Shown here in pieces: positions 39,099 through 51,554 of a DNA stretch of 64,000 nt. The translations under genes and the position numbers were made by a program. The DNA comes from Centrapalus pauciflorus (Eukaryota; Streptophyta; Magnoliopsida; Asterales; Asteraceae): the NCBI GenBank assembly GCA_020465985.1, contig JAANYP010004341.1:186001-250000 (forward strand), read 5' to 3'. Position 1 is the stretch's first letter. Every line of letters begins with the position of its first letter. The notes beneath the pieces are model-generated. The model saw nothing but the letters and a program-made list of their open reading frames with translations. It had not been told where the DNA came from and did no database searches.

Positions 39099-39466
39099 GG
39101 GTGTTTGGATTTGCGTTTGAAAAAGTGATGTAGCGTTTTGGAAACTAATAATCAGATAATTGTTGTAACAAAAAGTGTTGCAGGAAATGTAGTGTTTGGT
39201 TTAGCTTCTGCTGTTTGATATCATAATTATCAGATAATCAGTTTTTAAAGCGTTTGGATTTGCGGTTTTACTTGTAAAATGACCAAATAATCACTTATTA
39301 AGCAAATAAGCTACAATTTTTAACTTATGAAAAAGTGTGGTAGCACAAACGTTAAACGCAAATAATCACATATTAACGTATGCAATCCAAACACTTTAAA
39401 CCAATTATTTGCGTTATTGTAATGTAATAAGCTAATAATCACATTTATAACGCAAAACCAAACACC
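39099..39466. mobile_element. TIR MITE, about 370 bp
   Basis: GGGTGTTTGGATTTGCGTTT at the left is mirrored by AACGCAAAACCAAACACC at the right. The interior repeats AATAATCAGATAAT and similar words. The target duplication is unclear, so the superfamily is left open. Confidence 0.65.
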
Positions 39467-39662
39467 ATCTAAGTTTGATATTCTCTGAAATTGATAACTA
39501 ACAACAAAAAGATAGAAGTGCATAGATTAATCCCTCTTTCACAAATCACAACCAAGTATGTTAAGAGACTAACAACTTACTAGCAATATTTCTGCACACA
39601 TACTTCCTTTCCTTCCTCCTTTATTTATAGAAATTCCAAACAACTAACTACAAATATTATTA

Positions 39663-39946
39663 GGGTAAATTACTAAAAATAGTAACAACTTTTTGATTTT
39701 TTATCATTTATAGCAACATTATTTATTTTTTGTCACTAACAATATCAACTTTTATATTTTTGTATTTTGTATCCTTAATAGGAATAACTTTTGTATTCTT
39801 TTGATTATTTATAGCAACAACTTTTTTAAGTTTTTCAATAAATGATAGAAAATGTAAAAATTGATGTTATTAAGGATAAAAAATAAATAATGTTGCTGCA
39901 AATGTTAAAAATGCACAAAGTTGTTTCTATGTTTAGCAATTAGCCT
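39663..39946. mobile_element. Mutator-like MITE
   Basis: GGGTAAATTACTAAAAATAG at the left and GTTTAGCAATTAGCC at the right are inverted. Flanking 9-mers ATATTATTA and ATGTTATTA differ at one base, consistent with a 9-bp MULE target duplication. Confidence 0.6.
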
Positions 39947-42900
39947 ATGTTATTACTATAATACCCATTCTAGAATATACAAATAGTAAAACTTAGAAGA
40001 GCATTAATTCTTTCAACACATCACTTGTCATTTTGCTTATTTGTCTTCATTAATAATTTGGTGAATATTTTGTTTATAAATATATTTTAAATTAAATGCA
40101 TACGTACAAAGATACAGGCATAATAAGATGATGTCATTTTCATTAGTATTTCGTATTGCATACAAAGAATTGCAAGGCAATTTATACCACACAATCTACA
40201 TCAAGGCTGAGTTTAGCCAACTGAGAAATATCATATGGGGAAGCATCCATAGGAGTGAGCGCCGTGTATGATCTTGCTGCAACAACTGTATTTGCAACAT
40301 CAGTGGGATGAAAATCGTCATAGAAAACAGATAAATCCCGAACTGGACAAGGGATCGAGTTAGGAACGCATTGTCCATCTGTCGTTACTTGACAACAAGG
40401 AACGTTTGACAATACTACACCTGCAAATTCCAAACATTTTATTATATTAATACCATTAATAAATTTAATTCGTCTGTGCATAATTAGGAATTAATTAACA
40501 ATATATTCTTAACTCGAAATGTATAATATAATATATATACTTGCTGTGAATATAAAATTGACCATAGAATGGTAACTTATGTGTTACCTCCTTGTGGTGC
40601 TGAAATGCTTGTAAGGTTGATGAAAGTGAATCTTGCATCAAAGAAATGATTATTGAGCTCATCAACTAGAGGCTTAAGCTTATCATCAAATACCTTTACC
40701 GCATCATTTATCCACTCAACGCAGGGCTTTCCATCGGTTCCAAACAATGCTATCTCACCTGGGGTGCACCCTAACTGTCCCAAACCGAATACAGCAATCT
40801 TCCTAGCTCCCAATTTGTACAGAGTCTGTCATAAAACTCAAATGCACAATTTTTGGTTTTAAAAATGTCCCTTTAGTCTGACGGTACCAAGTTGTAGCCC
40901 CAATCAAATGGTTGTAAGTTCAATTTTTGGTTTTTAAATCTCCACTAATTTAAGTGAACAAGAGTAAAAGATCAAAGACTACGTACAAGTGACAATTTTC
41001 TAGCACATGTACTAATCCATTCGTTCATCCCAAAATAAATATCCACTTGTTTTTTATAGTCTTTTATAAAATAGCGTCCATCATCATAAAGTGCTACTTA
41101 CTATGTTTCAAAATAGGTAATTTGGGACGTAAGTGATAAGTTACTGAAAATTGATTGCGGTTCTGATTGATAATTGACTGGCTGATTAGTGATCAATAAA
41201 TCTGTTTTTTTCTTTTTTGTATAAATGACTTGGCTAGGCTTGAAAGCAACGCATACAGATCTAAAGATCATATTTTACAACCTTGATAAGAAATTGATTC
41301 CACCACTTTGGTCTCGAGTTGAATTCCATGGGAAACAAATACAAGAGGGAGGGTAGCTTACTGAAGGGATGGTTGTGATGGTGCTGCAGTGGGGATGAGA
41401 GTGTGTGGTGGCGCTGGACGGAGAAGGAGACATCTGCGGCGGTTTTAGGGTGGGGGACTGAGAGGCAACAACGTATCATGAATAAAGACTAAAGAGGGAT
41501 GTGAAGAATGAAGGGGTGTTATGTTTACTAGGGTTGCCACTGATCAAACATATCACTTATCAGATATTTATGACTTATTTGGTCAGTGATCGGCTTAAAT
41601 AAGTGATAAGTAGTAAAAAACAACACAACCTTAGTTTGTTTCAAAATAAATAATGTTCGATCACTATCATTAATAATTAAATAGTTAGCTATATTTATAG
41701 GATTCCGATTATTCCTTTATATATGGAGTCCAAAAAATTGGTCTTGCAATTTGATAATTAATGATAAAATGTTATTTGGTTGATTAAAAATATCAGTATT
41801 TTTATGTGATGGACGTTTATTTTGATATGGATAAAGTAAATAGTTAAAATTTTACAATTTTAGTTATATTATAGTTATTTTTTTAAAAATAATTAATATA
41901 TAAGTGCAAAATTTCATTATTAAAAGTTAAAATTGTAATAATTTTACATTTTTTAAAATTGTATGTTTTTTTACAAGCAGTAGATATTTATTTTGATACG
42001 AAAGGAGTTTATGCCAAAGTGAGATGAAAATGTTTACCGTTAGTTGCTGAGAATATTGTCGCATGAGGAGTTTTGCATATTGATCGACGGTATATATGCG
42101 GCTTGTGGGGTAATTGGTAGGCATCAAGTAGTTGTTGATGTAATCATTGTTTCCAATAACTGAAATGTAAATACATTTTTTAAGGTATTCATGGGTAAAA
42201 GTCTTGTTACGTTGTAAGAGCAAAAGACGTGAAACTATTGCTGCGTGATTAAGTAGTTGTCTATCCATGCTAAACCGATCACCCTGCAGCACGTGAAGTA
42301 ACAAGAAAAACATTATTTTCAATTCCTTTAGATCGATCTAAATAAATGCATGTACGTAGCAGAGTATTGAATTCGAGAAATATATATGTCGCAAATGATG
42401 ATGATGATTACCAGATGACTTCCAGATTCGGATCGAATACCAGCACTACCACTACCATAGTTTACACCTGTGTTGATCTCTTCGTCTGTTACGGTAACAT
42501 ATGATGGGATGAATTTGAGAAAGCCCACAAGTTCACCTGAATTTAAGAATACAATTCCTATGATTAACTCGATATTCTTGTCATCCTTTTTTGACAATTT
42601 AAATGGTCAAAGGTTCAAGGCCATGCTATCTCAGGAACGTAAACATTAATTAGACTTAACATATATTTTAATAATTAAAATATTAAAATTTTAGGTTGGG
42701 TATATATGATATTAATATCGAAATGAATTCAACTTACTATATGTGTAATCTTAATTAACGCATTATATAATTTCTTGATCTATTTAGAATACCAAAATCT
42801 AAAAACCCAAGAAAACAATATATTCAATTATAAATTTAAAAACATTATAAAACCATAAACATCCAAATTATAATTAATAGTTTTTTAATTTATATATCGA

Positions 42901-43381
42901 TCTGATAACAGTATATAACATACACATTATGCAACTAAATTTTGACATATATAATTAATAAATAAATATTTTTCATAATGTGATTAATTATATATATAAA
43001 GTCTTTTTTCATTTAAATTTACAGCAGCTAGATGAAGACTTTATATATGTCCTACTTGTGGGGGATAGCTAGGGAGGAATATTCGTATCATATTTTGATC
43101 CATGAAATATATGCATCGACAAAATTTTGCATGGAGTATGCTTATCGATGTTTTGCATGGGAATGAAGGAATCGAGTTCATCATGTCAAACAGAAAGAAA
43201 AAAATATAATGCCAAAGGGGAATAACACCAATTGAAAATCCTATGATCGAGTATATACAGACAGTAAACGAACCCAAAATAACACCAACGATATATGGTA
43301 TGTTCAATTCATTCATTTAACTTTAATCAAACATTATACAAAGAACATAAACGAGCGAGAGATTTTATGTTTGTATTCGTT

Positions 43382-43862
43382 CATCAAAGAATTGGAAAAG
43401 TGTCATTTAGTGACACAAAAAAAAAATTGTCACTATATCTTACTTTTAGTTACACTTGTGAAAAAGTGTAAGTATAGAGCAATCTTTTACCTACACTTTT
43501 TCTAAATTAGTGGCACAAACACATACATTTTTAGTCACTATATATCTATACCCACTCCACTTTTACACGCTCTTTTTGTTGTCAAAAAAGTGCCACTATA
43601 GGTATCAAAATCTTTTACCTACACAACAAAAAGAGTGGGTAAAAGTGGTGTGAGTATAGATATATAGTGACTAAAAATGTATATAGGTATAGGACTTAAG
43701 TATTTTGTGACAAAAATTTTTTGTCACTAATTGAGAAAAAGTGTGGATAAAAGATTACTCTATACCCACACTTTTTCATAAGTGTCACTAAAAGTAAGAT
43801 ATAGTGACACTTTTTTGTGTCACTAAAAGTGTGTGTCACTAAATGACATTTTTCTTGTAGTG
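43382..43862. mobile_element. Fold-back CACTA-type MITE in intron 1 of GDSL copy 4
   Basis: The right end is TTTTCTTGTAGTG, complement of the CACTACAAGAAAA terminus; the left end is degraded (GGAAAAGTGTCATTTAGTG). The two halves are extensive inverted copies built from TAGTGACAC and GTGTCACTA words. Very similar to 47573-48094. Non-coding. Confidence 0.75.
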
Positions 43863-44757
43863 ATTTGTGCATGTTCGTTTTATGTTCGTTCGTTTAATTG
43901 ATGATCGAACACAAACGAACAACAAATGAACGAACATAAATAAGCAACTAAACAAACACAAACGCACACAACTGAACATGAACGAACAAACTTGTAAATT
44001 AAAAACAAAACTCACAACACATGATTTATAGTTAACAAATTGCGTATACATTACGGTACTAGAGTTTGAAGTCTAATTCATAAATTTATATTATTATTTA
44101 ATGATGATGATAATATTTTGTATATTTAATAAAGAAATTACAGAAATGTTCCCCGTGGTTTGTTTAAAATTATGAAAACGGTCTCTCAACTTCCAAAGTT
44201 GCAGTGACAATCTCTCAAACCATTTTTTTACTTGCAGAATTGATCCTTCTATTTCTAAAATTTTAAAAATGTCGATTTTGCCATTCTCTTAATTACAAGT
44301 TTTTTAATTTCAAATTTTTCATCAAACTATTTCATTACGTTAATAAATATTGAATTTATGTAAATTATGATTTAAATTTACTAATACATTACGTTTTGAT
44401 TTAAGTTTACTAATTTATTACATTTGATTTAAATATTTTGTTACACTGATATGTTAAATTGTTATATATCGTAATTTGCTGATTTATTAAATTCATTTCA
44501 CAGTTTAATTTATTATTTTATCATAGTTTTACTAATTTATTAATTAGCAAACAACATAGATATACATTCTGACGACAACAGTAGTACCACACTACTAAAC
44601 TTGTTAAATTTCAATGGATATATAAGATGTTGGAGGCAGACAACGTACACAAGCATTTCTTAATTATATAACAATGGGGGAAAGCATCAGCTGATCAGCA
44701 AATTTTCTTCAAAACTTAAACTTTAAGTTTCTTGTTTCAACATATTTGGAAAACTTA
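43863..44757 (-). other. Remainder of GDSL copy 4 intron 1
   Basis: Starts with a cluster of GAACGAAC/GTTCGTTC words (43,865-43,990), typical of degraded plant repeats, and from 44,140 resembles the end of a MULE-type element (CCCCGTGGTTTG). No exon seen. Confidence 0.45.
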
Positions 44758-44936
44758 GGTGCCGTTTGGATTGCATGAATTTAAAATGATGGATGGATTA
44801 TGAAATGCGGAGAATTAAGTAGGGAATATGAAATGCTAAATGAACCTAAGTCCTTTCTTTTTAGTTTTTATCCAAACATGATTTCTAAATCCAAATCTCA
44901 AATGAGTTGTTGAAATCGTTCAAACCAAACGGCACC
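44758..44936. mobile_element. Tourist-like (PIF/Harbinger) MITE, 179 bp
   Basis: Perfect 12-bp terminal inverted repeats GGTGCCGTTTGG / CCAAACGGCACC with TTA on both sides (44755-44757, 44937-44939). It ends 41 bp from the donor-side boundary of exon 1 of GDSL copy 4. Confidence 0.85.
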
Positions 44937-45114
44937 TTATTGTCAAGAAAAGTTTAAATAAGAGATATGGAAAAGACCTATGATGTCGGCAACGGTTCGA
45001 TTGTTGGTGAATCTACCAGTGGCACCTTGTGGGAAATCGATACCATATGGCGGGTAATTAGCTTTTGCTTCTGTCACAAGTCCATTGTTATTGCCATTAT
45101 CGACCAACGAGTCT

Positions 45115-47032
45115 TGATATGTGCAAAATTATACATGTTTTTGATATCATTTTATCTCTAATTTATGTGGTTTTCAGACCGAAACGCGTGAAAAAGATAC
45201 TGATTTCATTAATATGTGTATTCCGCAGGTCAGAAGCCATTGAATCAACATGGGAACGGAAATAAAGGCTAAAATGACGAGACTTTATGATCCAGCCATC
45301 TCCCGTGATCGAAAGCAAAGATTTGGCGAAAAGTGACTCTACACGCCCGCGTAAGACCCTCCACGCACCTATGTAGCCATGTCCAGTTGAGCATCCACGC
45401 ACCCGCGTAGAACTACCCACGCGCCCGCGTACACATTTGCAGTCAAAGCAAGCCACGCGCCCGCGTAGCATGCCCACGCAGGGGCGTACACTAGGTTAAG
45501 TCCACGCACCCGCGTGACTTTCCCCTACGCGCCCGCGTGCCGGGCCCAGCCCATCAAAAATCGTTTTTAAAACCTAAGAGGCGGCAGTTCCGATTTCAGA
45601 GTCGATTGGAGGCGATTTTCAGACATAGTTAGGCGAATTTCTTCTCGATTTTCAGTAGTTCTTCATAGTTAATCATAGTTTTAGCTTAAAGTTTAATTCT
45701 TCTTCACTTTTTGGAGCATTCGGGGCGATTCCAGCATTAATTCGTGCGTTTCAGACACGATTTTGGCGAATTTCAGAGTTTTCTTTCATCTTTTACGAAT
45801 TTTTATCCTAGTTTAGTTAAAGTTTTCGAATTTCTTGGATTAGAAGCATCGGTTCGAGTTTTGGATTCAAATTCTTTATTGTAGCGGCGCGATTTGGTAC
45901 ATTCGTTCCTTTACTTTCTGAATTTATAATAATTTTTATTAATTTAAGTTTAATTTTGAGTGTTATCATGATTAGTGAGTAGTTTTCTTGTTCACCCGCT
46001 TGGGATGACGGATTCTATGTATTAATTGGCAAATTATTGGATTGATTGATGGATTTTGGTTTATATTTGTTTGATTCTTGACTATTTCATATTTTCTTGT
46101 TAAAAATCAGATTTTTATTAATCTTTTAGCATTGTTTTGCGATAATAGAGTTTTAATTAAATCTGCGTTTTAAAAATAAAGAGGCTTTAAATGAAAAATT
46201 AATAGTCAACTATCTCTTCTAGGCATTGTGTTGCGATAATGATTTGATAGTTGATTGTTAATCTAGGATTTTATGTGTTTGTTGGTTCTTATGCATTGTG
46301 TTGCGATAATAGGATTGGCAAATCATAAAGTTCGATTTTTAAAGTGACAAAGTCAATTTGTTGGATTTCGGTGTTAATCGATTATCTTTAAGCATTGTGT
46401 TGCGATTATAAGATTAATTGGTTAATATTGGAGTTTGATGAGTTGCTTTGTTTTCATCACGTGGTTATAAAGATTAAATATTTTAACTTGAAGTAATTAA
46501 ATAATCGGTAAATTAAACTGAAATCCGGGCTTAATTGAATTCAAAAATTGGTTATCAACCGATTTGTCTTTAGTCAATCAATTCAATCCATCGCCAGTTA
46601 ATTATAGTTTTCTAATTCCAAGTGGGTGACGTTTTCGTAATATAAGAGTTCGATTCAGTTGTCGTTACTTGCTTGCTTTAGTCGTTTAGTTTAATTCTTG
46701 TTTGATAAAATTAGTTTTTATTTTAATATTAAAAATCCAAAAATATTAGTTTAACTTTTTATACTTGTGCTACTTAGTTTGCTATAGTTATCATGTTAGT
46801 TAAATTTAAGTATTGTCTCTAGTTGATAACTTCCTCAAAACGTCAAAAATAGCTGAATATTGGTTTAGGTTGTAGTATTTGAGTCTCCAATCTTTATTCC
46901 GTTCCCTGAGTTCGATAAATCCTGGGTGATTCTTAAAGCTATATTGCACACGATTGGTACACTGCCAGTTGTGTAATTTATACTTTGGGTTCATTTAGAT
47001 ATTAAAACCTGAGGTGTGTTTTACACGCGTCA
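45115..47032. mobile_element. Solo LTR of a retrotransposon (1,918 bp)
   Basis: Starts TGATATGTGC and ends ACACGCGTCA, obeying the TG...CA rule with a partly inverted terminus (TGAYRYGTG). A perfect 5-bp target duplication AGTCT flanks it (45110-45114, 47033-47037). No second LTR, primer-binding site or gag-pol frame is present, so recombination between two LTRs probably left a solo copy. Internal features: about eight repeats of CACGC(G/A)CCCGCGTA at 45,341-45,540, and four copies of GCATTGTGTTGCGATAAT (46129, 46223, 46293, 46392). The sequence style suggests Ty3/Gypsy, but no protein is present to prove it. Confidence 0.85.
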
Positions 47033-47572
47033 AGTCTCCAAATATGAAGTAACATGGGACTTGGGGTTCTGCAAGTGTTGGAACCCCAACAACTATTACT
47101 ATTAGCACCAGAAATAACAGGCTGATTTCGCATCTCATGTTGCAGTTAGTTGGGCTACGAAGAGAGGCCTGGATGATATTCATGGATTTATGGTCCATTT
47201 TAGATGCAATATATATGCATGCTACTTATCTTATTTATAGAAAGAATTGAATGGGGATCAAGGTGGCCTAGTGGATACGTTCCACTGATCGATTTTCAAA
47301 GATAATTAAGGGGTGGATGAGCATTATTGGGCAAGTGGGAATATATATATATATATTGAATTTTGAGTAAATTAATTTTCAATAAATTTCTTTTAATGAT
47401 ATAATTGCACGTACGCTTTCGAACCAATTAACACTTTAATTATCGTTTATTAACAAAAGATAGAGCTTAGTACGTAGTTTTTTAAATCATAAAAATATGA
47501 TGTTTTTGGAAATAGTTATGTATGTATGCATGTATCATAAGATATAGATAAGGCATTATTTTATTATATACA

Positions 47573-48094
47573 CGCTACAAGAAAAGTGTCATTTAGTGAC
47601 ACACACTTTTAGTGACATAAAAAAAAGTGTCACTATGTTTTACTTTTAGTGACACTTTGAAAAAAATGTAGGTATAGAGCAATCTTTTACCCACACTTTT
47701 TCTAAACTAGTGACACAAAAATTTTGTCACAAAATACTTGAGGCCTATATACCCACATATATTTTTAGTCACTATATATATACTCACTTCACTTTTACCC
47801 ACTCTTTTTGTTGTGTAGGTAAAAAATTTTGATACCTATAGTGACACTCTTTTGACAACAAAAAGTGTGGGTAAAAGTGGAGTGAGTATAAATATATAGT
47901 GACTAAAAATGTATGTGGGTATAGACCTCAAGTATTTTGTGACAAAATTTTTTTGTCACTAATTTAAAAAAGTGTCGGTAAAAGATTGTTCTATATCTAC
48001 TCTTTATCATAAGTGTCACAAAAAGTAAGATATAGTGACACTTTTTTTGTGTCCCTAAAAGCGTGTGTGACTAAATGACATTTTTCTTGTAGCG
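47573..48094. mobile_element. Fold-back CACTA-type MITE
   Basis: CGCTACAAGAAAAGTGTCAT at the left and ATGACATTTTTCTTGTAGCG at the right; the whole 522 bp folds back on itself through TAGTGACAC repeats. Near-identical to 43382-43862, and the termini match those of the large CACTA element at 58,789 except CGCTA for CACTA. Confidence 0.8.
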
Positions 48095-48292
48095 GTACAC
48101 AAAGTAATTAATTACGAGAAAATTCATATATCCCTAGTTAATTTTGATGGTTAGATTTGTGTATGCAATGAAGTGCATTTGACGCTTAATTTATAGTAAT
48201 TGCTTCCATTACAATTTAATATTAAAAGTATTTTTAGGTTTCTTGAACTTTTATTCTATTAATAATAATGTAGTTATTAAATGACCAAGAAT

Positions 48293-48479
48293 ACCGGTTG
48301 GCCAGTTGGGTTTAGCCCATCTGGTATGAGAGGTAATATGCAAATGAGAGGCTACGGCCGGTTCAACTTCCGCCGGAGGCAAGTTTACATGTAGGTGGTA
48401 AAGGTAAGTTCTAAAGTTCTCATTTGAGGCAAATGAGTAGCTTAGGAGGAGAAGTAGGTTAATTTTTAGTTTAAAAAAA
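48293..48479 (+). mobile_element. SINE-like retroposon
   Basis: A 187-bp unit with a tRNA-like 5' part including a B-box-like GGTTCAACTTCC (about 48,360-48,371) and a 3' A-run, flanked by 12-bp direct repeats ATGACCAAGAAT (48281-48292) and ATGATCAAGAAT (48480-48491; one mismatch). A-tail plus long target duplication indicates L1-type retroposition. A related 3' fragment lies at 63,470-63,565 (GGTGGAGGCAAGTTGG ... AAAAAAAATC). Confidence 0.75.
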
Positions 48480-50072
48480 ATGATCAAGAATTAATGAGCA
48501 GGCGTACAATATCAGTTTCAATGAATGACAATTCAATTATGTGAGGACCCATAAAAAGACATGTTGACATACAAACTAACATTTAACACATGGAGCTTTT
48601 TTTTTGTTTTTGTTTTTTTCCCTTTTAGCCCTTAATTCCTTCCATAAAAAGATTGAAGATTCGACTGAAATTGCAAGAAATTTTGTTATATGTGAAATTT
48701 GTATTAGAACGTACATCTCCATTCCAAAACCTATAGATAGGTTTTTAATTTTGACAATGCAATGTCACTTATCAAAACCTCTTCAAAAACCCTTTTTCAA
48801 ACATATACACTTTTCAAAAGATTTTATCAACTTATTTTTAAATAATATTATAAAAATAAAAATGAATACAATAGCAATTTTTCACATACACAAACAGATT
48901 CAGGTCAAAACTTATATATTAAACATAAATCGATGTGCAAAACCCATAGATTGTAACTTGAAATTTAGATTCAACTCGAAACCCACAACCTAAACCCACA
49001 TATTACAGATCAAAATATTGAAATGAAAAGTCAAAGTAATCAGAAGAAAATGTTGTCGTCATCAGAGGCAATCAGCAAACACTTGCTAAGACCCCATCTT
49101 TATGTTCAGATCGGTCATGAAGAACCTCTTGTGCATAGATTTTGACGACCAACAAACACCCCCAGATCTATTTGATTTCCCTCGGTTCCTTCTTCAATCA
49201 AAACTTAATCTCAACCGTAACGGTGGTCTCTTTCCAACCGTCAATCTATTCTCTTTTGATCTTGCTTGTCACATCGATACGTTTGCTCGCCTTCTCTCTC
49301 TCTGCTTGCTCGGTCTTCTTTTTGATCTCTCATTTGTTTTCATCAAAAAGATCTAGTAAATGCATTTGCTTTTTTTTTTAATTTGATTTACTTTTAATTA
49401 AGAACTTTTTTTGTTTTAAAATATTTTATTTAATTAATTAAAAGAAGTCTATTACCTATGTTTATATTATTCTTGAGAGCAAAATAGTCAAATTTTAAAA
49501 AATATCAGGTCAAAGGACCGAAATCAATACAAAACGTTAACAATAGGTATTGTAAGTGTAGTTTCAAAGTGAAATTGGTGATAACCATAATTGTCCATAA
49601 CCACGAGGACGAAAACCGTAATTTGCCCAAAATAAATTTATTAATTTAGGCTCAAAAATTCTGAAATTACGCATACGTTTACACTCTTTTGGTTTGAAGA
49701 TACCGTTTTGAAACCTTGGATAATTTTCATCTTAGTTTCGACATCAATAATTTCACGATATATTTATGTAAAACTTGCAATTTTCATTATTTCTTTCTGG
49801 TTATATACGTAGTGAAATAAGATCACAAGCCTCGAGTACGTGGAAGCCACCACATACGGGCACAATCATCAAAAGAGTAATAACACAGCCACCAAACTTC
49901 ATACAAATCAATATCAAGCATGAATACTAGGGTTGTGAATTCACTCTTGCCAACTCGATCTAAAACCCTACTATTTTGTCTTCTATTTTTAATCCAGATT
50001 AAGTAATTAATCCAAGGTTTTGAATAATAATATTACAACTAGACGATTATTGAACAATATTATTATTACAAT

Positions 50073-50411
50073 GAGTTTAATAAAAAAAACTAATATGTTT
50101 TCTTGTTTTTTGCAATTTATCTATCAATGTTTTTTTCCTAAGAAATTACTCAAGTTATTGTTTTTATTTTGATTTTCAGGAAAAAAAATTGGTTTTTTTT
50201 ATATTCAACCCTGTCATTTTCCAAAAATAACCAATATACTTTCACTTTATTCCGAAAATTCCTCAGAAGACCTTTTTGAGAAAAAAGAAAAGAAAAGAAA
50301 TATTGCAAATCACAAACAAATAGATAACTTAAGCATTTCATTGGTAAAAATAACATAGATGGACTGAATCGTAAAAACATGAAAAACATGTTGGTTTTTT
50401 CATTTTAAACC
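50073..50411. mobile_element. Fold-back MITE, Mutator-like, copy 3
   Basis: Degraded member of the 3,503 family: GAGTTTAATAAAAAAAAC at the left, ACATGTTGGTTTTTTCATTT at the right, and internal words such as ATTACTCAAGTTATT shared with the other copies. Confidence 0.5.
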
Positions 50412-51554
50412 TTTTACAATTTGAATACATGTGTAACAGATTCCATTCATTACGACCATAATTAGTTATTGGTTTAATTGTTTGTATAGATGGTACGTGG
50501 CCATTTTCATATTCCATACGTACGTAGTATTATTTAAGAGGAATTATTAGGTTGTGTTTGGCCAAGAGGATTGACAAAAGAAAAATGAAGATAAATTATT
50601 TTTTAGGATAATCGAATTATGTATATCAATTTTCTATGAATTCTTATGTTGTATCAATATATAGCTCAAAATTCAATTCTCTCATTCTTCTAACGATGGT
50701 GAAAAATTAAATAAAACTAAAATTAGAAAAAGAGAAATACAACAATTATAAGCTTGTTGTATATTCAAGTTTCATGGCTTTAGAAATCCTTATTTAGGAT
50801 TTTGATTTAGAAATCTTCATTGCATAAAAAAACTTTTAACTGACTATTATTAATTATCAAAATGAGTTTTTTCAAAAAGAAAAGACTTGCAACCTAATGA
50901 ACCGGTTGCAATCTAGTAATCTACTGACCAACCTTTCGTCTCTGACGAACTTTATTTCCGGTGAACTCGCTTGTTTGTATTTTATGTTTCAAATTCACAT
51001 TTGTTGTTGATTTCTTTGTCGAGTTCTGTGTTTTCTTTTTTGGAATTTACTTTTTTGACAAAAATATGGTGGTCATTGATGACTTGTGGACGGTTGCCTA
51101 TGACTTTCAATCAATTACAAATGGTAATATTGCAATTTTGTAAGATTTTGTTGGTTGGAGGTCTTTTTGCAATGAAATATATATGGTTGATGGTTTTAAT
51201 CACAAAAGTTGTCCAATTTAAGGATTTTATTTTGTATAAATATCTCTTTTTAATAATCATGCAATCCATCGTTATCTTTTGTCTCTTCATTTCTCTTATC
51301 AAACGTAACCTAAGAAAATTGGATGGTGACCATTTTAGTTTGGTAGCTTTTGCATATGGGCCGCGGGTGTTTTAAAAATGTAAACAAAGTAAAGGCGTAG
51401 ACAAAATATATAATATATAAAAGATGCATGTAACCATCTTATTATTATATAATATTGCTTATTCATTTGTCTTGCATGCCTACATAGATGGAATTGCTAA
51501 AGAGTTCGATCACATAATGCAATCTTTATGAAGCTAGCTAGCTAGGCTGGCTAA

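Larger units (their letters stand above)
38046..40181. other. Intergenic between GDSL copies 3 and 4
   Basis: AT-rich. At about 38,440-38,520 it repeats the Helitron-like 5' words of 22,206 (TGTATAATAAAAGAAAACA). Two inverted-repeat elements (39,099 and 39,663) are listed separately. No gene. Confidence 0.6.
40182..47138 (-). pseudogene. GDSL esterase/lipase, array copy 4, split by a solo LTR
   Basis: All five exons are present. Exon 1 lies in two pieces, 47038-47138 and 44978-45114, separated by a retrotransposon LTR; exons 2-5 are 42412-42536, 42038-42283, 40588-40825 and 40182-40420. Counting one copy of the target duplication, exon 1 is 238 nt, the other exons are 125, 246, 238 and 239 nt, and no other frameshift or stop was found. 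The insertion falls inside the GGA-GAC-TCG codons of the GDS motif. As it stands, translation from the ATG at 47138 reads through FGD into the LTR and ends about 47 residues in. Block III (VIGNNDY) and block V (DDFH) are intact, so the disruption looks recent. Exon 5 runs eight residues past the usual end. Introns 1 and 3 are large. Confidence 0.9.
47139..51554. other. Intergenic between GDSL copies 4 and 5
   Basis: Holds a CACTA-type MITE, a SINE and a Mutator-like MITE copy (listed separately). The stretch 48,600-49,380 has a few reading frames under 130 codons and some CTCTCT-rich sequence near 49,290, but no recognisable domain; 50,940-51,375 likewise. I make no gene call. Confidence 0.5.

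Noticed and set aside
41100..41640. Possible inverted-repeat element in intron 3 of GDSL copy 4 (AAGTGATAAGT words at both ends)
   Set aside because: The ends share short words, but I could not align arms or find a target duplication, so it is not listed as a feature.
44967..45161. Plus-strand open frame over exon 1 of GDSL copy 4
   Set aside because: It is the antisense shadow of the minus-strand exon; the minus strand carries the GDSL block and splice donor.
49102..49381. Two overlapping frames near a CTCTCT-rich segment, considered as a first exon
   Set aside because: No domain recognised and no convincing downstream exon within 1 kb; left uncalled.
50961..51375. 134-codon frame rich in Phe, Leu and Ile that looks like membrane segments
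   Set aside because: T-rich AT-biased DNA produces such hydrophobic frames by chance; no start context, splice partner or domain was found, and an overlapping frame is similarly open.
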